Assembly: GCF_029227915.1 (NCBI RefSeq)
Contig: NC_079885.1
Span: forward strand, 17,373,001 to 17,433,000
Reading direction: 5' to 3'
Source: Hydractinia symbiolongicarpus
Taxonomy: Eukaryota > Cnidaria > Hydrozoa > Anthoathecata > Hydractiniidae
Length of the DNA: 60,000 nt
Positions 33,464 through 46,800 of this stretch are shown one piece after another. Made by a program: the position numbers and the translations under genes. The notes under the pieces were generated by a model. That model made no database searches and had not been told where the DNA came from. It worked only from the letters and a program-made list of their open reading frames with translations. Every line of letters begins with the position of its first letter. The first letter of the stretch is position 1.

Positions 33464-34819
33464 AACTATAGAATGCCCCCCGTAAAAAAATTAAAACTAT
33501 GTAACTCAGCAACGCAACAACGCACCTACTCAGCAATACAGCAACGTAGATGCTCAGCTACGCAGCAACGCATCTACTACTCAGCAATACAACAACATAG
33601 ATGCTCAGCCAGTCAGGGAAATCCTCCTAATTAAGCTGTACAGCTTAATTTGGATGTCAGCTTAATTAGGATGTATCATACAGTCTAAATAGGGGGTTTA
33701 AAGCTTAATTAAGATGCACAAAACTTTGAGTGTCAAAAACACACATTTAACTGAATTTTAGCATCTATCTAACTCAACAAATCCAATATTTACGTGCATA
33801 TAAACATCTCCAATACATTAGTTTTTTTGTAGCACCCCGGAGATCCGCTAAATTTGAAGTTTTAAAAATGTCCGCTTAAATAGGCTGTATCACGTGATGT
33901 CCATCCTAACTAGGATGCAGTACAGCTTAAATAGACTATCGCTACGATGAACCGTTGTTTCAATTTACACCAGACTTGGGTTGCTCCCATTATGAATTCG
34001 AACAAGTTAAAATGAAACTACATGACCGGCGCGTTATTTGACGCCGGGCTCACGACTTCTAGCATTCTTTATCCATATCTTTTAAACCTGGGGTTCTGGA
34101 GATACCATTCTTTTTTTATAACGTAGTGGTCAAACTGATGATGAAAGAGCTGCAGCGGTGATTCTGCTAAAATTTACATTTTTCGAGAAATCAGGGAAAA
34201 ACGTTTTCTACCTCCTAATTTAGATGTATGTCACCTAATTAAGCTGTATGATACATCCTAATTAAGCTGACATCCAAATTAAGCTGTACAGCTTAATTAA
34301 GAGGATTTCCCTAACTGTCAGCTACGCAGCAACTCAGCAATACAGCAACGTAGCTAGATGCTCATCTACGCAAAATAGTTGAAAATGGTTTTAGATATAG
34401 TTCAGAGGGATCTGAGCAAAAGCTTCGTTTTTAAAATTAAACCAGTTTAAAAAAACATATAACATTATATAAATGTTTTTTAATAACCAAAAATATTAAA
34501 TGAATAAGTAAACTATTTAAAGAACGAAAAATTTGTCATTACGAATGTATACACTATGAGGCTAAACTATAGAATCATGAAAATGAAGTCGTTATATTGC
34601 GAAATGTTTAGTGTAACAAACCAACTTGGTATGTTTGTTGATATTTTACTTCAGTTTAACTGACCAACTGTGTGTTAATCTAGAAATAGTGAGCTTTGCG
34701 TAGCTGCGTGCGTAGCTGCGTTGCTGCCACTATATTTGTTAGTTTATTTTTTTTATTATTGCGTTGCTGCGTTGCAAAGTTTTATAGTCTCAATTTCTTT
34801 ACGGGGGTATTCTATAGTT
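33464..34819. mobile_element. TIR element with GCAACGC/GTTGCTGCG repeats
   Basis: The left end AACTATAGAATGCCCCC and the right end (reverse complement AACTATAGAATACCCCC) are inverted and extend imperfectly through about 40 bp (CCGTAAA-AAATT, ACTAT). Inside each end are repeats of CAGCAACGCA and CTCAGCAATACAGCAACGTA. A 708-bp element is inserted at 33610. Confidence 0.7.
33610..34317. mobile_element. nested 708-bp element with about 75-bp TIRs
   Basis: Ends CAGTCAGGGAAATCCTC and (reverse complement) CAGTTAGGGAAATCCTC continue as near-identical inverted repeats built from TAATTAAGCTGTACAGCTTA, GGATGTCAGC and GGATGTATCATACAG. TCAGC flanks both sides. Removing the element with one TCAGC restores the CTCAGCTACGCAGCAAC repeat of the outer element. 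There is no ORF. A hAT-like non-autonomous element is the likeliest class. Confidence 0.8.
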
Positions 34820-34849
34820 TAGCCCTAAAACATTTATTCTTTGCAAGTC

Positions 34850-35350
34850 ATATAATAAATTTAGGTGAGTGTATTGTTTGCTCCCAGATGTCATCATTGG
34901 CATTATTTATAAGAACTAAAGTGGCAAAAGACTGGAATGAAATCCTTCAACTTGTATGTTGTAGATAGAAATTCCTCTTGAACAGTGCTCTAGGTAATAC
35001 CCAATAATCATATTACAAAATCGCTACTTTCTCGTTAGGTTTGGTAAGAAATGGCATTGTCTTATGTCTGTATACCGTTTGTGATGTTCTGTCTTGTCAT
35101 GTGTTGTTCTATTGTCTTATGTGCTGCTCCACCCCTTATGTTGATGTCAGTTTAATTCATTGTGCCTCCTCATTCTAACTTCCCCCTTAACATTTTGTTT
35201 TTCCGGTGATGCTGATTCAATACTAACTTTTAGCTATTTCTCACTGTTTCCTTCATAATACCTTATTTTATGTCTTAGTCTATCAACTTTAGTATAATTT
35301 TGTGTAATCTGGTATTATTGAGAAATAAACACTTTACTTAACTTATATAC
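34850..35350 (+). mobile_element. possible LINE 3' tail
   Basis: A short frame ends IRTKVAKDWNEILQL, followed by 400 bp of untranslated-like sequence ending TATTATTGAGAAATAAACAC, which resembles the 3' tails of animal non-LTR elements. TTTGCTCCCAGATGTCAT near 34885 is inverted at 35352 (ATGACATCTGGGGGCAAA), so a TIR element is an alternative. Confidence 0.35.
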
Positions 35351-35564
35351 TTATGACATCTGGGGGCAAACAATATGTTGTAAATCGAGTGAGAAGCGCA
35401 CACAACACTAAATATATTTCATAAAAAATAACTATCTTACAACTTTAGCTGAAATAAAACACAGTTTACAACACGTTTTTTGCAGGTGAAAGTTCAAAAA
35501 TGAATGTTACTCTGGGCTGAACGCTTATTAGTAAAGGTAAACCAGAATGTCGCACATCCAAATA

Positions 35565-35880
35565 GATGAATTTTGTTGTTTACATTCTTAACAGTAAGCT
35601 CTTTTGGCTCTGACATCTGAGTGGTAGGAATATGATGGTGGCACTAAGTGAAGCAAGGTAATTTCCATTTCGCCACACAAAGGCATTGTTAGAACTTTAA
35701 TGAAATTAAATAAATCAAAAGCCATTGATCTACACTCAATAATAGTTTAAAACCTCAAACAATGTTTCCAAAAGAAGAAATCCACAGGATAAGACCTCCT
35801 TCACCAAATTCTAGCATTTCCTGCCACGCAAATGCCAGAGCCAAAGAGCTTACAGCTGAAAAGTAAACAACCTCACACTG
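35565..35880. repeat. dispersed repeat, copy 2
   Basis: Second, more diverged and shorter copy of the sequence at 31765-32275, in the same orientation. Confidence 0.65.
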
Positions 35881-36159
35881 GATTCATCTATAGGTATAAT
35901 ACCCTTTTCAAAAAAAACTTTATCGCAACTTCGGTTAAATAGAAATGCTGAAAACAATTATTCAGCAATTATATTTTGTGGAATTTTTTTTTAATTGGGT
36001 AAAAACATAGTTTTCAATCTGTTTTTGATTTTGAGGTTTTGATGGTATGTTTCAACACGGCCTACAATTTAGTAAAACAGAAAAGACCGTTTAGCTATTA
36101 TAAGACCTCCTAAACTTACAATTTAAGAATGGGGTGAAGGAGTTTGTTGAAAGATTTTC

Positions 36160-36450
36160 CAAAGTGATTTATTATAGTTTGTTCACAGATAGTACAGATG
36201 CAGCAGTTATAGAAGAAGAGTTATGAATACGGCTTATTTCTGGATATTGATGGTTTGCCCAAAAGTTAATTTCATGAGCATTGAAACTCCCAAGAGTACA
36301 ACAGCAGTTTGGTGTAAAGAAGTCATAGAAACCTCTTCTAGCAGAATTGAAGTTGGACATTTTTACAACAAATTGTATGGCTTTCTTGTAAATGATGCAT
36401 CCATAAACATGGGTTTACACAGGGGTCTTTGTGTTTTTTTGACAGGAAAA
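36160..36450 (+). pseudogene. hAT/ZNF862-like transposase fragment
   Basis: Plus-strand reading, with one early stop, gives TDSTDAAV, then VNFMSIETPKSTTAVWCKEV, IETSSSRIEV, GHFYNKLYGFLVNDASINMG and LHRG. It matches the catalytic region of ZNF862/hAT-like transposases (second catalytic Asp: here N-D-ASINMG where most have D-GASVNMG). About 95 residues remain. There is no rest of the gene nearby. Confidence 0.65.
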
Positions 36451-36751
36451 TCTCATTGTCAAATGTTTTAACCTTCGATATGAGCTGGCAATAAAGACTA
36501 GAGAGAGTCCCTAGCTCAGACACTCAGTTCTTGTGTGTAGGGTTCACAAGTTTAAACATCCCTTACTTGCTACCAACACAAAAAATAATGTCGATGGAAA
36601 AAGTAAAGAAAGAAAAAAAAATTCAATTATTTTTAAGGCAAAGTAAATTTTAATAAAATAATAAACAAAAGATGCTAATAAGGTCACGAAAAAATTACAA
36701 GATCTTGTGAAAAACAAGTTATTAATGAACAAGTAATCAATAATGGTAATT

Positions 36752-37105
36752 GGCACCATAGTTTAGTGGTTATCTCGTATTTTGTGCGGGAGACTGTGGT
36801 TCGTTTTCCCTTGATGGCGATTCAATATAGGCAATTAAATATTATCATAGCCCCCGGTTAACCCAAGCCATGTGAGGGAAATTGGGGAGATGGCGCATTG
36901 TGTGGGCCTTGGATGTTACACGGAGTTGTCTGGCAGAGCGCTGACCCTAATTGAATTTGCGTAGCTCAAAGAGAGCATTAAATACTCCAGGACTCCCCAC
37001 CAAAGCCATGGCCCCTCCTGGAAATAATAGACAGGGTATACCCCTCGATATTTGTGAGGCTTGCCATGTAAAATATGCACATCTATCTACAGTGTTCCCA
37101 GACCA
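36752..37105 (+). mobile_element. tRNA-derived SINE
   Basis: The head resembles a tRNA (Asp-like): GGCACCATAGTTTAGTGGTT contains an A box and GCGGGAGACTGTGGTTCG a degenerate B box, with the usual spacing. A conserved-looking, GC-richer body of about 270 bp follows (CAAGCCATGTGAGGGAAA, GGCAGAGCGCTGACC, CTCCTGGAAATAATAGACAG). The acceptor stem is not closed, so this is not a working tRNA gene. Confidence 0.6.
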
Positions 37106-39030
37106 CATCTAGAAGGTGGTTTACTTCGTTACAGAATTAAAATTTTTGTGAACTGACTGTACATTTCAATTCAAACCTTGACAAAGCTTTCAAAAAACAA
37201 AAAGGTTAAAAAACGACCTACAAAACTTCAAAAAGGCCACCATTACATTAGATCGTCCACCAAGCATGCTGCCATTGCGTTCCACTTAACAAAGGAGCAT
37301 GTGCCAAAGTGTGCAGGGGTTAATTTTATGATTTTTAAGTTTTGTTTTTTATTTTTTTAAAATGTTATGTTTAAAATAATGTTAACCATAAATATTCTTT
37401 TTAATTATTAAATAAAAAACAAATGGAATGCCAAGACATAACAAAATAAAATAAATCAAAGCTTGAACAAAAAAATAAATACAATGTATTGACAACCTTT
37501 CGGGTGTTCACTATTAACAGGTAAGCAATCGTTGTCAACACAACAATCTGCTATTAAAGACCATCTAAAACAATAAAAAAAGTTATTTATGCGCATGTTT
37601 TTTGTTTAATAAACTTGCAAAATTAAATATTATCCTTTTAAATATTTTATTTTGATCTTTTTTTCTAAACAAAACTTTAGGAATAACTTTTGCAGCATAA
37701 CTTTTTCTTTGTGCATGAAAGTATTTTTAGCAGGTAAAATCTTTCATATACTCCCACGCTCTTCCACATCGTTCTACCACAATTAAAAAATGTGATAAAC
37801 AGTCCTGTTTGGCAGTTGCACGCAGGTAATTAATAATTTTTTTTATAAATATGCTCTTTTGTTTTGAATTAGGTGGGGGTCACTATGTTCTTCGTGTGCA
37901 AGGACTTGTTAAAAGCAAAATTTTGATTGGAATCTGGGTTTTGGTTGATTTAAATACAAAAAATACTAGGTGTCATTTTTTTCCATATCTGGGTGTCAGT
38001 AAAATATCAAAGTTGTAATTTTGGATTTTTTTCTTTTTCAGCAGATATAACAAATAAAAGTGAACAATATATAAAAACTATATTTTGAAAATGAGGAACT
38101 CAAGAGATACAGGGATTTCAAAGTTTTAAATTTTTAAATTTCAAGGGGTAAAATATGTATTTAAAAATTAGTGTGATTCTAAAAAAAACGTTTAGGTAGT
38201 GGAATGTTTTTGTTTGCAATGGTAATTGTTTACAAAAGTACAGTTATATGAGACAAGTACAAGTAATTTGTTTTTATAGCAGTTTTGAAGTTATTAATGT
38301 AATAGTGTTACCCCCTGAAAATTTTCATTCAAGACATTATAATGTACAGTGTTAGGAAAATACATTATAGACAGTGGTATAGATAGACTTTTCATTATTA
38401 TTTATTATTATTATTATTTATTATTATTTATTATTATTTTTATTTATTATTTCTTTATTTAGAGTTGGTTTACATGTGTACTCTTTTGTGCTTAATTGTA
38501 GGGGAGGGGTCCAAATTGCACTTTTTCGAATTTTTCACCCCTAAAATCATTTTATAATGACCCCTCCATTTTATTGAAATTTAAGAATGAGACCCACTTC
38601 CTCATTTTATTATCACTTTTTATTATTGGTGTTATATACTAGCAAGCTTTAAATATGATGATATGAGTAGCTGGTTTATTCTAAGGAAACATGAATTTTC
38701 AAGTTGTTTATCAAAAGTGGTGAAGATGCTGGCATATATACAGGATATATGTCTCCAGTTATTGAGTCTACCTTATTTTTTTAATAACTGTAAAAATAAC
38801 GATAACTAGGCTCAAAGTTGACCTATATTGAAAGGGGTGTCTTACCCTATTCTTTTTTTCAAGTGAGACAAGGGTAATTTTTGGCAGTATTTAAAGCTTA
38901 TAAATTACACATTTGTGGTTTCAGAATTAGCATACTAATTTGACTTCTTTATCGTAATGGGGATGTTGGACTTTAAACCCTTGTTATTAGTATTGAAGTG
39001 CTAAAATGTAAGGGCTTAGTTAACCTATGC
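37106..39030. other. intergenic, AT-rich
   Basis: No gene recognised. A (TTA/TTTA)n simple repeat lies at 38391-38460. The frame at 37178-37360 is Lys-rich with no known motif. Confidence 0.55.
38391..38460. repeat. simple repeat (ATT/ATTT)n
   Basis: About 70 bp of TTATTATTATTTA units. Confidence 0.9.
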
Positions 39031-39052
39031 TTTAAAGGAGAACTAACAAAAA

Positions 39053-39434
<382 letters not shown>

Positions 39435-39479
39435 CTTTTCTCTGTATTTTGACGCTTTACACCTCACTACATGTGGCCC

Positions 39480-40820
39480 GAAACTTTCTCTTTACAACTA
39501 AATTAAAAAATCTGATTCGCAATTTTTTTTTCACTTTTTGCTAGAAGTACTGGCTAACTACGTATTTTATTTTAATAATTACTAACTATGATAGCAGGTT
39601 TCTTATCTTAAAATATCTTATAGAATACTACAATGTAGTTGTATCTAAGGTCCTTCATAATATACACATCAAAATGTTTGACCATTATTAATTACTAAGA
39701 ACAACACAGTCTTCATTGAGAACAGAATTTTTTTTATTAAGAAGAGAAGTGAGCCATAGTGGCCATTGTAGAAAACAACACGACATCAAAATTTTCACAT
39801 TTTTTAAAATCCAATCTTCATTCTCAAAGCAGAAGCAATTTTGCTTATGGTCGTTGCCATTATAGATCGAAAGGCAACTTGATTGTATATATTTTGTTGA
39901 TTTGTGATACCATATCAGTGGCATCAGTATGACAAGTATTTGTATGAGCTGGCTGAAAATCTTTCAATTTATTGTCTTCTGAAGGTGATGTCTATGCTAT
40001 CTTTTTGTTTTGTTTTCACAACATCACCTTGAGCTTCGGAATTAAAACATCTTCGCATTGCTGTGCAATAATTTGAACTTTTGAAATAGAAGCATAGAAT
40101 GTATTTTTCGATATTGATTGGATTATGTGTACACATATTCATGAACGATGTTTTTTTATTGGTTTTCTTAAGCCTGCTTATTCACTATGCGTTTGCTTAC
40201 ATCTCTGTCAAAATGTGTCACATATGTTAGTAGCTAAGTTACCAAACAGCATATCCTCATCTGTGCTTTCCTGGCAGCAACTCTGGTACCCTTTTGACCT
40301 TAAAATCGTAATTACCAAAATTAGGTAAAAAAAAAAATAATAATAAATAAACACTTCCTATTCACACTATTTATATATAATGACAATTTAAGTTATCCTT
40401 TTTCAAGGATAGGATACTGTGAAATTTATGTCTGTGTATTTCTCTGATCAAACATTCAACCTTTTTAAAAGATTTACTTGTAAACTTGAAGAACTGTCTA
40501 CGCAAATTTATTTCTGCTTATAAATAAAGCATACTAAAAGGGTCATGTCTTAAATGCAATTGCACCTGTCCATGTTTTCATAAGAAAGAATTGAAGTTGC
40601 TGAGAGTAGTACAACAATTTTGAATGAGAAAAACAAACCAAGTAACTTGTGTTTGGTTTCTTACGCTTTTCTTAATACTTATAGCACAAACAAGAACGAA
40701 AAATGATTTTTGTTTCCCTATAAAATGATAATAAAAAATAAATACAAAATTTGAAAGCTTAGCTGACAACACACATCTTTAAGCATCAATGTGTATACAA
40801 TTGTATTTTAAATTTCTTAG
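39480..40820. other. intergenic, upstream of the LPCAT gene
   Basis: No gene recognised. Minus-strand scraps (for example QIIAQQCEDVLIPKLKV near 40080-40020) look like decayed coding sequence of unknown origin. Any LPCAT promoter or non-coding first exon should lie here; an acceptor-like TTTCTTAG at 40814-40821 precedes the start codon. Confidence 0.4.
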
Positions 40821-40841
40821 ATTATATCATATGCTATAAAA

Positions 40842-43800
40842 ATGGCGAAGACAGAGGTCAAGGATACTATGACACTAGAAGAACTGGAGAAAAACATTCA
40901 AACCCTTATTCCTGATCTTGTCACAGCTGCTGAAAAACCTGCAGTTTATAACCCATTTATATCTAACTTAAAGATGAATACATTTGATATAGTTCAGGTA
41001 TAGATAAATTGATTTTACATTAAGTTTGTGAATATGAAAATAGGATTCGTGAGAAATTCTTTTGTTTCTACATTTGTACTTGTAGTTTATGATTGCATAT
41101 AAATTACAATAACTTTCTTTTTTTCAGATGGTGCTATTGTGCTTTTTAATCCCCATTCGAATGACTTTACTTCTTCTTTCATTTATTTTTGGTGGATTGA
41201 TAGCGAAGTTATTTCTTATTGGGTTTAAAGAGTCAAGCCCACCTGTCCCTATGACTGGATTTCGGAGGTATATTCATGACATAATAGTGCCTTTTTCCAG
41301 GTTGTGTGATTTTAAAAAAGCGTCAGGGGAAATTAAAATCTGACATGTCTAGGAAGAATTAACACATTATAAAAATACTTATCATTGAAAAACTTGGCTT
41401 TAAATACTGATAAGCAATGATTCAGCTAATAAATCTTTCAAATGCATCACAGATTTAATTTAAACAAATATTTATCTTACAACAGGTTTGGTCAACAAAT
41501 CATGTGGTTTTTTGCTAGATGTTGTGCCTATGCATGTGGTTTTCATCATATAACAGTTAAAGGCAAACTAGCTGGTCCAGAGGAAGCACCAGTTGTTGTA
41601 TGTGCCCCACACTCCACATTTATTGATGGCTTAGCATTTGGAAGAAAATTGGGACTCGTTTCTGCTGTCTCAAGAATAGAAAACCTCTCTGCTTTTTTAA
41701 TTGGGAGTATGTATTTATAGTTATAGTGTTTCAGTGACAACCATGGGGTGATAAAATACCAAAATATTTTGTTTTAATTCATGCCATTATAACATGAAAA
41801 ATGTGTTGTTTATGTTTTATTAAAAACCTTTTTATGCTTTATATGCTTAGTAATTTAAGCATATAAAGTTTATTTTTCGGAATGCCTAATAAAATTGGCG
41901 TCCTAATTTCCGAAACAAAAAACCCATTGAATTCTCACCGCGGTCTGTAAATTATTGGTCTGTGATTTATCTCCTGCAGTGATTTGAAAATTAAATTTCA
42001 AATAAACAGAAAGATACCAAGGCGACATAACTCCTTGCCAAAATTGAGCACAAAAAAAGAGCACAAATAACCAAGTTATAGTCATTTTTAAGCTCAGTCA
42101 GTAAATTAACGGTCTGTATTTTATACAAACTTTAAATGTTAATATCTAACGAACGATACATTTTCAGTATGGTTTTTACATTTTTATTGAACCCCTTGAT
42201 CTCCTCCTTCCAACCATATATAATATAACATCTAATTTTGAAATTGTTTTATTACTGACCGTGAAAGTGATGACGTCACCTAATTTGGTCCCGTGGGACC
42301 AAAATTTTTGGCACCCATATTTTTTTGCTTATTTCTGACCTAAAGAACAACTTCAGATCAAATAATCACTTTTAACACGCATGTGCACACGAAGGACACA
42401 GCAGCCCTCACTATATCTTTTATGAATAAAAAAATCAAACTTGTCAGCTTTTCTATGTAATAATCAGAGAATTCACAAAACAAGCCTTGACAATTAAGTT
42501 CTAAGTGGTTACTATTTAAGTTTGTAAAAAAGAGAACAAGATCGGATGGGACACTAATGTGACCTCGTAGGGGAAGGAAAACAATTATAAAATAAAAATT
42601 ATCTTTCTGTGCTCATACGACTTCACTTCCTTCCGCCATCTTGGTTTTTACAAGGTGATCATTTTGCCTGTTGCTGATCGGTCAACACGAGGCAATATTT
42701 TCAGGCGATAGTAACAAATTCAATTGTTTTACAATCATCCAATAAATTTATCGTGCAACAGGTAACATTCCATCACAACGAGAAAAAAAATCGTTATAAC
42801 TTTAACTGCATTTTGATTGGCTGAATACAAAAATATTGACTCAGATTTGTTAAAGAAAGTGGCGACAACAAGAAATTTTTAGTAACATGGTTTTTGTTAT
42901 CAGTAACATTTTTTTGTTACCAGTAACAAGTACAAAATCAAATATTCGATTTTGGTCAACAAAAGCTACACTGGCGACAAAAGTTAACAGTTGAAGGCAA
43001 TAGTAATACATATTAAGTTTGTTGCCTGAAAAAGGTGTCTTGTGTCGTTAGCTTAAGTTAATTTTATTAAAGTTTCATCATCAGCGATAGAAATATTTTT
43101 TAATATACGCGCAAGATATAAATAAACTAATCATGTTAATTATCAACACTTTTACAATATTCTCAGAGCAATAATTACAAGTTTTTAAAAAGATATTCTG
43201 CAAATGACGTAATTTTATGATGTACAGTTATTTTCTAATGCTTTCTTAATTTCTAAAAGAAAATTTTAGGGAGCTGGTGTGGTGACACTAAAATAATTAA
43301 AGGAAGCTAAACTACAAAAAAAAGATGTTTCTTGATGGCAGAAGACGGAGCACTTGTTATAAACACGTGAATAACTTATATACAGATGTACAAAATTATT
43401 ACAGAGGGAAATTTCCTGAATGTTCAGAAGAATCCTTGACTTTAAAATGTTTGTTCGTTTTTACCACAGCCGTGCTGCTACTACACTTATTTGTTTAATA
43501 AGCATGCTAAGATAATATCAATATGTACACATAAACTAGAATATTAAATTTATGATCTTGATTATTAGGCTGTGTGCGTATTATTCAGCCAGTGGCAGTT
43601 AGCAGAGCAGATCGTGACTCTAAAACAAAAGTAGTGAAAGAGATAAAACGACGTGCCAAAGAAGGAAATTGGCCTCCTATTATTATCTTTCCAGAAGGTT
43701 TGTCGTGTATTTCATACGGTTTATCACGAATTGAAGTGCAAGATATCGCAATAATTGAAATATAACTGGTGCATGTTGGTGATAGCACTGCCGGATTGTG

Positions 43801-46800
43801 TTTAGCAGACATTTTTATTTTGTTATTTATTTGGATGACAAATATTTAACGGGAAGTTATTGCAATTATTTCAGGAACGTGCACAAATAGAAAATGCTTT
43901 ATTACATTCAAGCCAGGTAAATATATCCTTACAAACTGTTCCAAACAGTTTTAATGTTATAATAATGCAATATTGTAGTGCTTAGCGATAATTGTCCTTT
44001 GAATTAAAGTTTGATACTTCCGTCTATATAATGTTGTTTATGTTTGGTAGATCAAACTAATTTGAAATAAATATATTTTGTAGGAGCATTTTACCCTGGT
44101 GTTCCTGTCCAACCTCTTCTTGTAAAGTTTAAAGATAAATTAGTAAGTGAACATTTTTTCTTTTTGCGGTGATTATTTTTATTTTATCAGTATTTATATA
44201 TTTTAATATATTTTATAAACGATAGGATTATGCGACATGGAGCTGGATTGGACTCGGTGTGTAAGTACTTCGTATACCATCTTGTGTCCACTGGTGACTT
44301 TGCTAACACAATAGGTTAAAAGATTTCCACGTGTGTCACTGCTGTAGGCTTTATCCATGAGCCCAAGGCTTTTGCATTTAAGAAAATTTTGCCAAAGGGC
44401 GTACTCTATGCAGAAAAAAAAGTCTAAATTAGGTATATTTATTTTTTTGTTTTTTGTTTCTTATACATCTCTATCGTTATCAATCCTATCAAATAACTTT
44501 ATAGGCTTCCCCTTCTGTGTATAATGATGTCTCGAATCAAAAATAATATGGAGATTGAGGTAAAGAATAATATTTCTCTGTGCATTTTGTTGTGTCGTCC
44601 ATTTGATGGTATGATTTATGCCAGGGAGTTTAATGTTTGTAACTCGTTTATCTGATCTATTAACTGCGAAAATGGTTGATAAGAATTTTTCAAACATTAA
44701 TTTGCGGACATAATTTCAGAGATTGGCGACAAAAATAATAAAATATCTAATAAAAAACATGTCTAGTCTTAAACTGTTTGAAGCAGAAGGCACATCTGGT
44801 GCCTTCTGCTTCAAACTCTCGCTCAATTGCTACCAAGGCTTTATTAAATCCCTTGTTTCTTAAATTATTATTTATTTAAATTTATCTATTTATTTATTTA
44901 ATTTAAAAATAAGGACTAAAACACACATCATTAAGTAAATTTTGGATTTTTAAGATAATTAAAAAGTTCGGACATTACAAAAAGCAAACGCAATAAAATT
45001 CTGACAACTCGCCGTTAGCCTGTTGCAAGCTCCATCGTGAATCGCCTGTTGTACATATTTCTCGCATCGTTATTTCGTGCATATTTGTCGCCTGTTTACA
45101 CAAAGTAACGCAATTTCCTTAAACGGGGGTTTTGGCTATAATGATTAGGTGCAATTACATTGACGCTTTTAAACGAAAACCCTCCGCTTTTCAAATTGGC
45201 TTAAAGACAGACATGCAGACAGCGAGTATTTTATAGTTAAACTTACTGACTCACATTTGTCCGAAAATGAAAAACGTTCGAAAAATCTATCGATTTGTTT
45301 TTCTTGCACAAAGTAGATCACCCAATATTTTTTCGCTTCCATTCCATTATTTCCACCTTTTTTGCGTTGGAAATGTTGACAATAAATCCTTAAAAAAGGG
45401 AACTTTGAACCTTCTCACAAAAGATGCACCTTGAATAACAAAATTCTGCGGAAAACTAAAACCTATTTATTTTCTTACATGTTTGTTTAGATTCTTCCAG
45501 TGTACAAACCATCTAAAGAGGTTTGTAGCAATCTTATTCATCTTCCTTTATTCAATAAAAAATTAATGTAACTTGTTATATTTTGGTAATACTTAGGAAA
45601 AAGAAGATGCGTTCTTGTATGCAAGAAACGTTCGTGCTTACATGGCAAGGTAAGTGGATTGTTTAGCATGCGATAGAAAAAATTATACTGTCATATACAA
45701 GAAAGCTCGTGAGAAGCAGGCTGAGTCAGCCAGAACGCCTTAGGGGTCAATGAGGCGTATACGTTTTTAGGAACAAGAGGTAGAATGACTAAACATAATA
45801 ACTACGAATAACTATGCATATGTTATGCTTTAGACCCCACCCCCAGTCATTTGTAGTAGAGAAAATAGTGGCTCCCCAGTGTAATTTCGGCATATATTTA
45901 ATAGATAGTTTTCACAAGCTTGTCATTAAATGGAAATAAAAAGGAGGTATTTTTGTGCATGTTCAGTGTTGGTGGAGTACCTGTTACCGATCATTCATAC
46001 GAAGATTGTCGACTGATGACGGAGGCGAAAAAGTTGGGCCTGCCAATGCAAGCTGGGTTGGTTGAATATTATAAATTAAGTCCTATGATCGGGTAGGTTG
46101 CATTTTTTAGTTTAACAAAATCTCGACGAATTCTCTGTAAATTCTTTTAGGAAAAGTTCAATGTATTAAAATAAAGAAAACGTTTCAAGGATAACTTTCT
46201 AGAATTTTCAACAAATAATGGTTCCTACTTAGTGTGTTTATAGAAAGTCTAAGAACTTTAAGCAACAAGTGAAGCACTGATATTCTTTAAGAAAACCTTT
46301 TGTGAAACAAATCATCTTAAGTTGTCTCGTTTTATCAACTACACGGTTTTTTTTATAAAAATAGTGTTTTTTCGTTTCAGCCTCAGTATTCTTAACTTTT
46401 TGACAAATCTCAGCCTCAAATATTCTTAAAAATATTCTTAACTTGGCTACAGCCGGAAAGCATGTAATTACCCTCAATATGCCTGAAGATGATACTCTTG
46501 AGGTCATTTTGCTATATTCTTATTAAAAAAGCGTGTAGGATACAGTTTATTTGTGTTATCGAGAAAAAAGTGCTTCGAATGAAAATATCGTGTGTCGTAA
46601 TTTTAGGATGAATTGTGATTGCATGATAGAATATTTCAGAAAATTCGCGAAAATTGATCAAAATTGCGACGGTGTTATAAGTTTAGAAGAATTTTGTGAC
46701 TATTTAAATTTGCCACCAACTGAAGAAATTAAAACAATTTTTAGAATATACGATATAGTAAGTATTATGCATTTTTTTCTGATTTCAGACTTTTATATCA

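Noticed and set aside
36752-36829. Functional tRNA gene
   Set aside because: The acceptor stem does not pair, the T-loop motif is degenerate (GGTTCGTTTTCC) and a SINE-like body follows.
44321-44420. Exon 8 of LPCAT near the acceptor-like CTGTAG at 44351
   Set aside because: The reading does not fit the family; the segment 44505-44559 (ending NNMEIE before ILPVYKPS) fits in sequence and phase.
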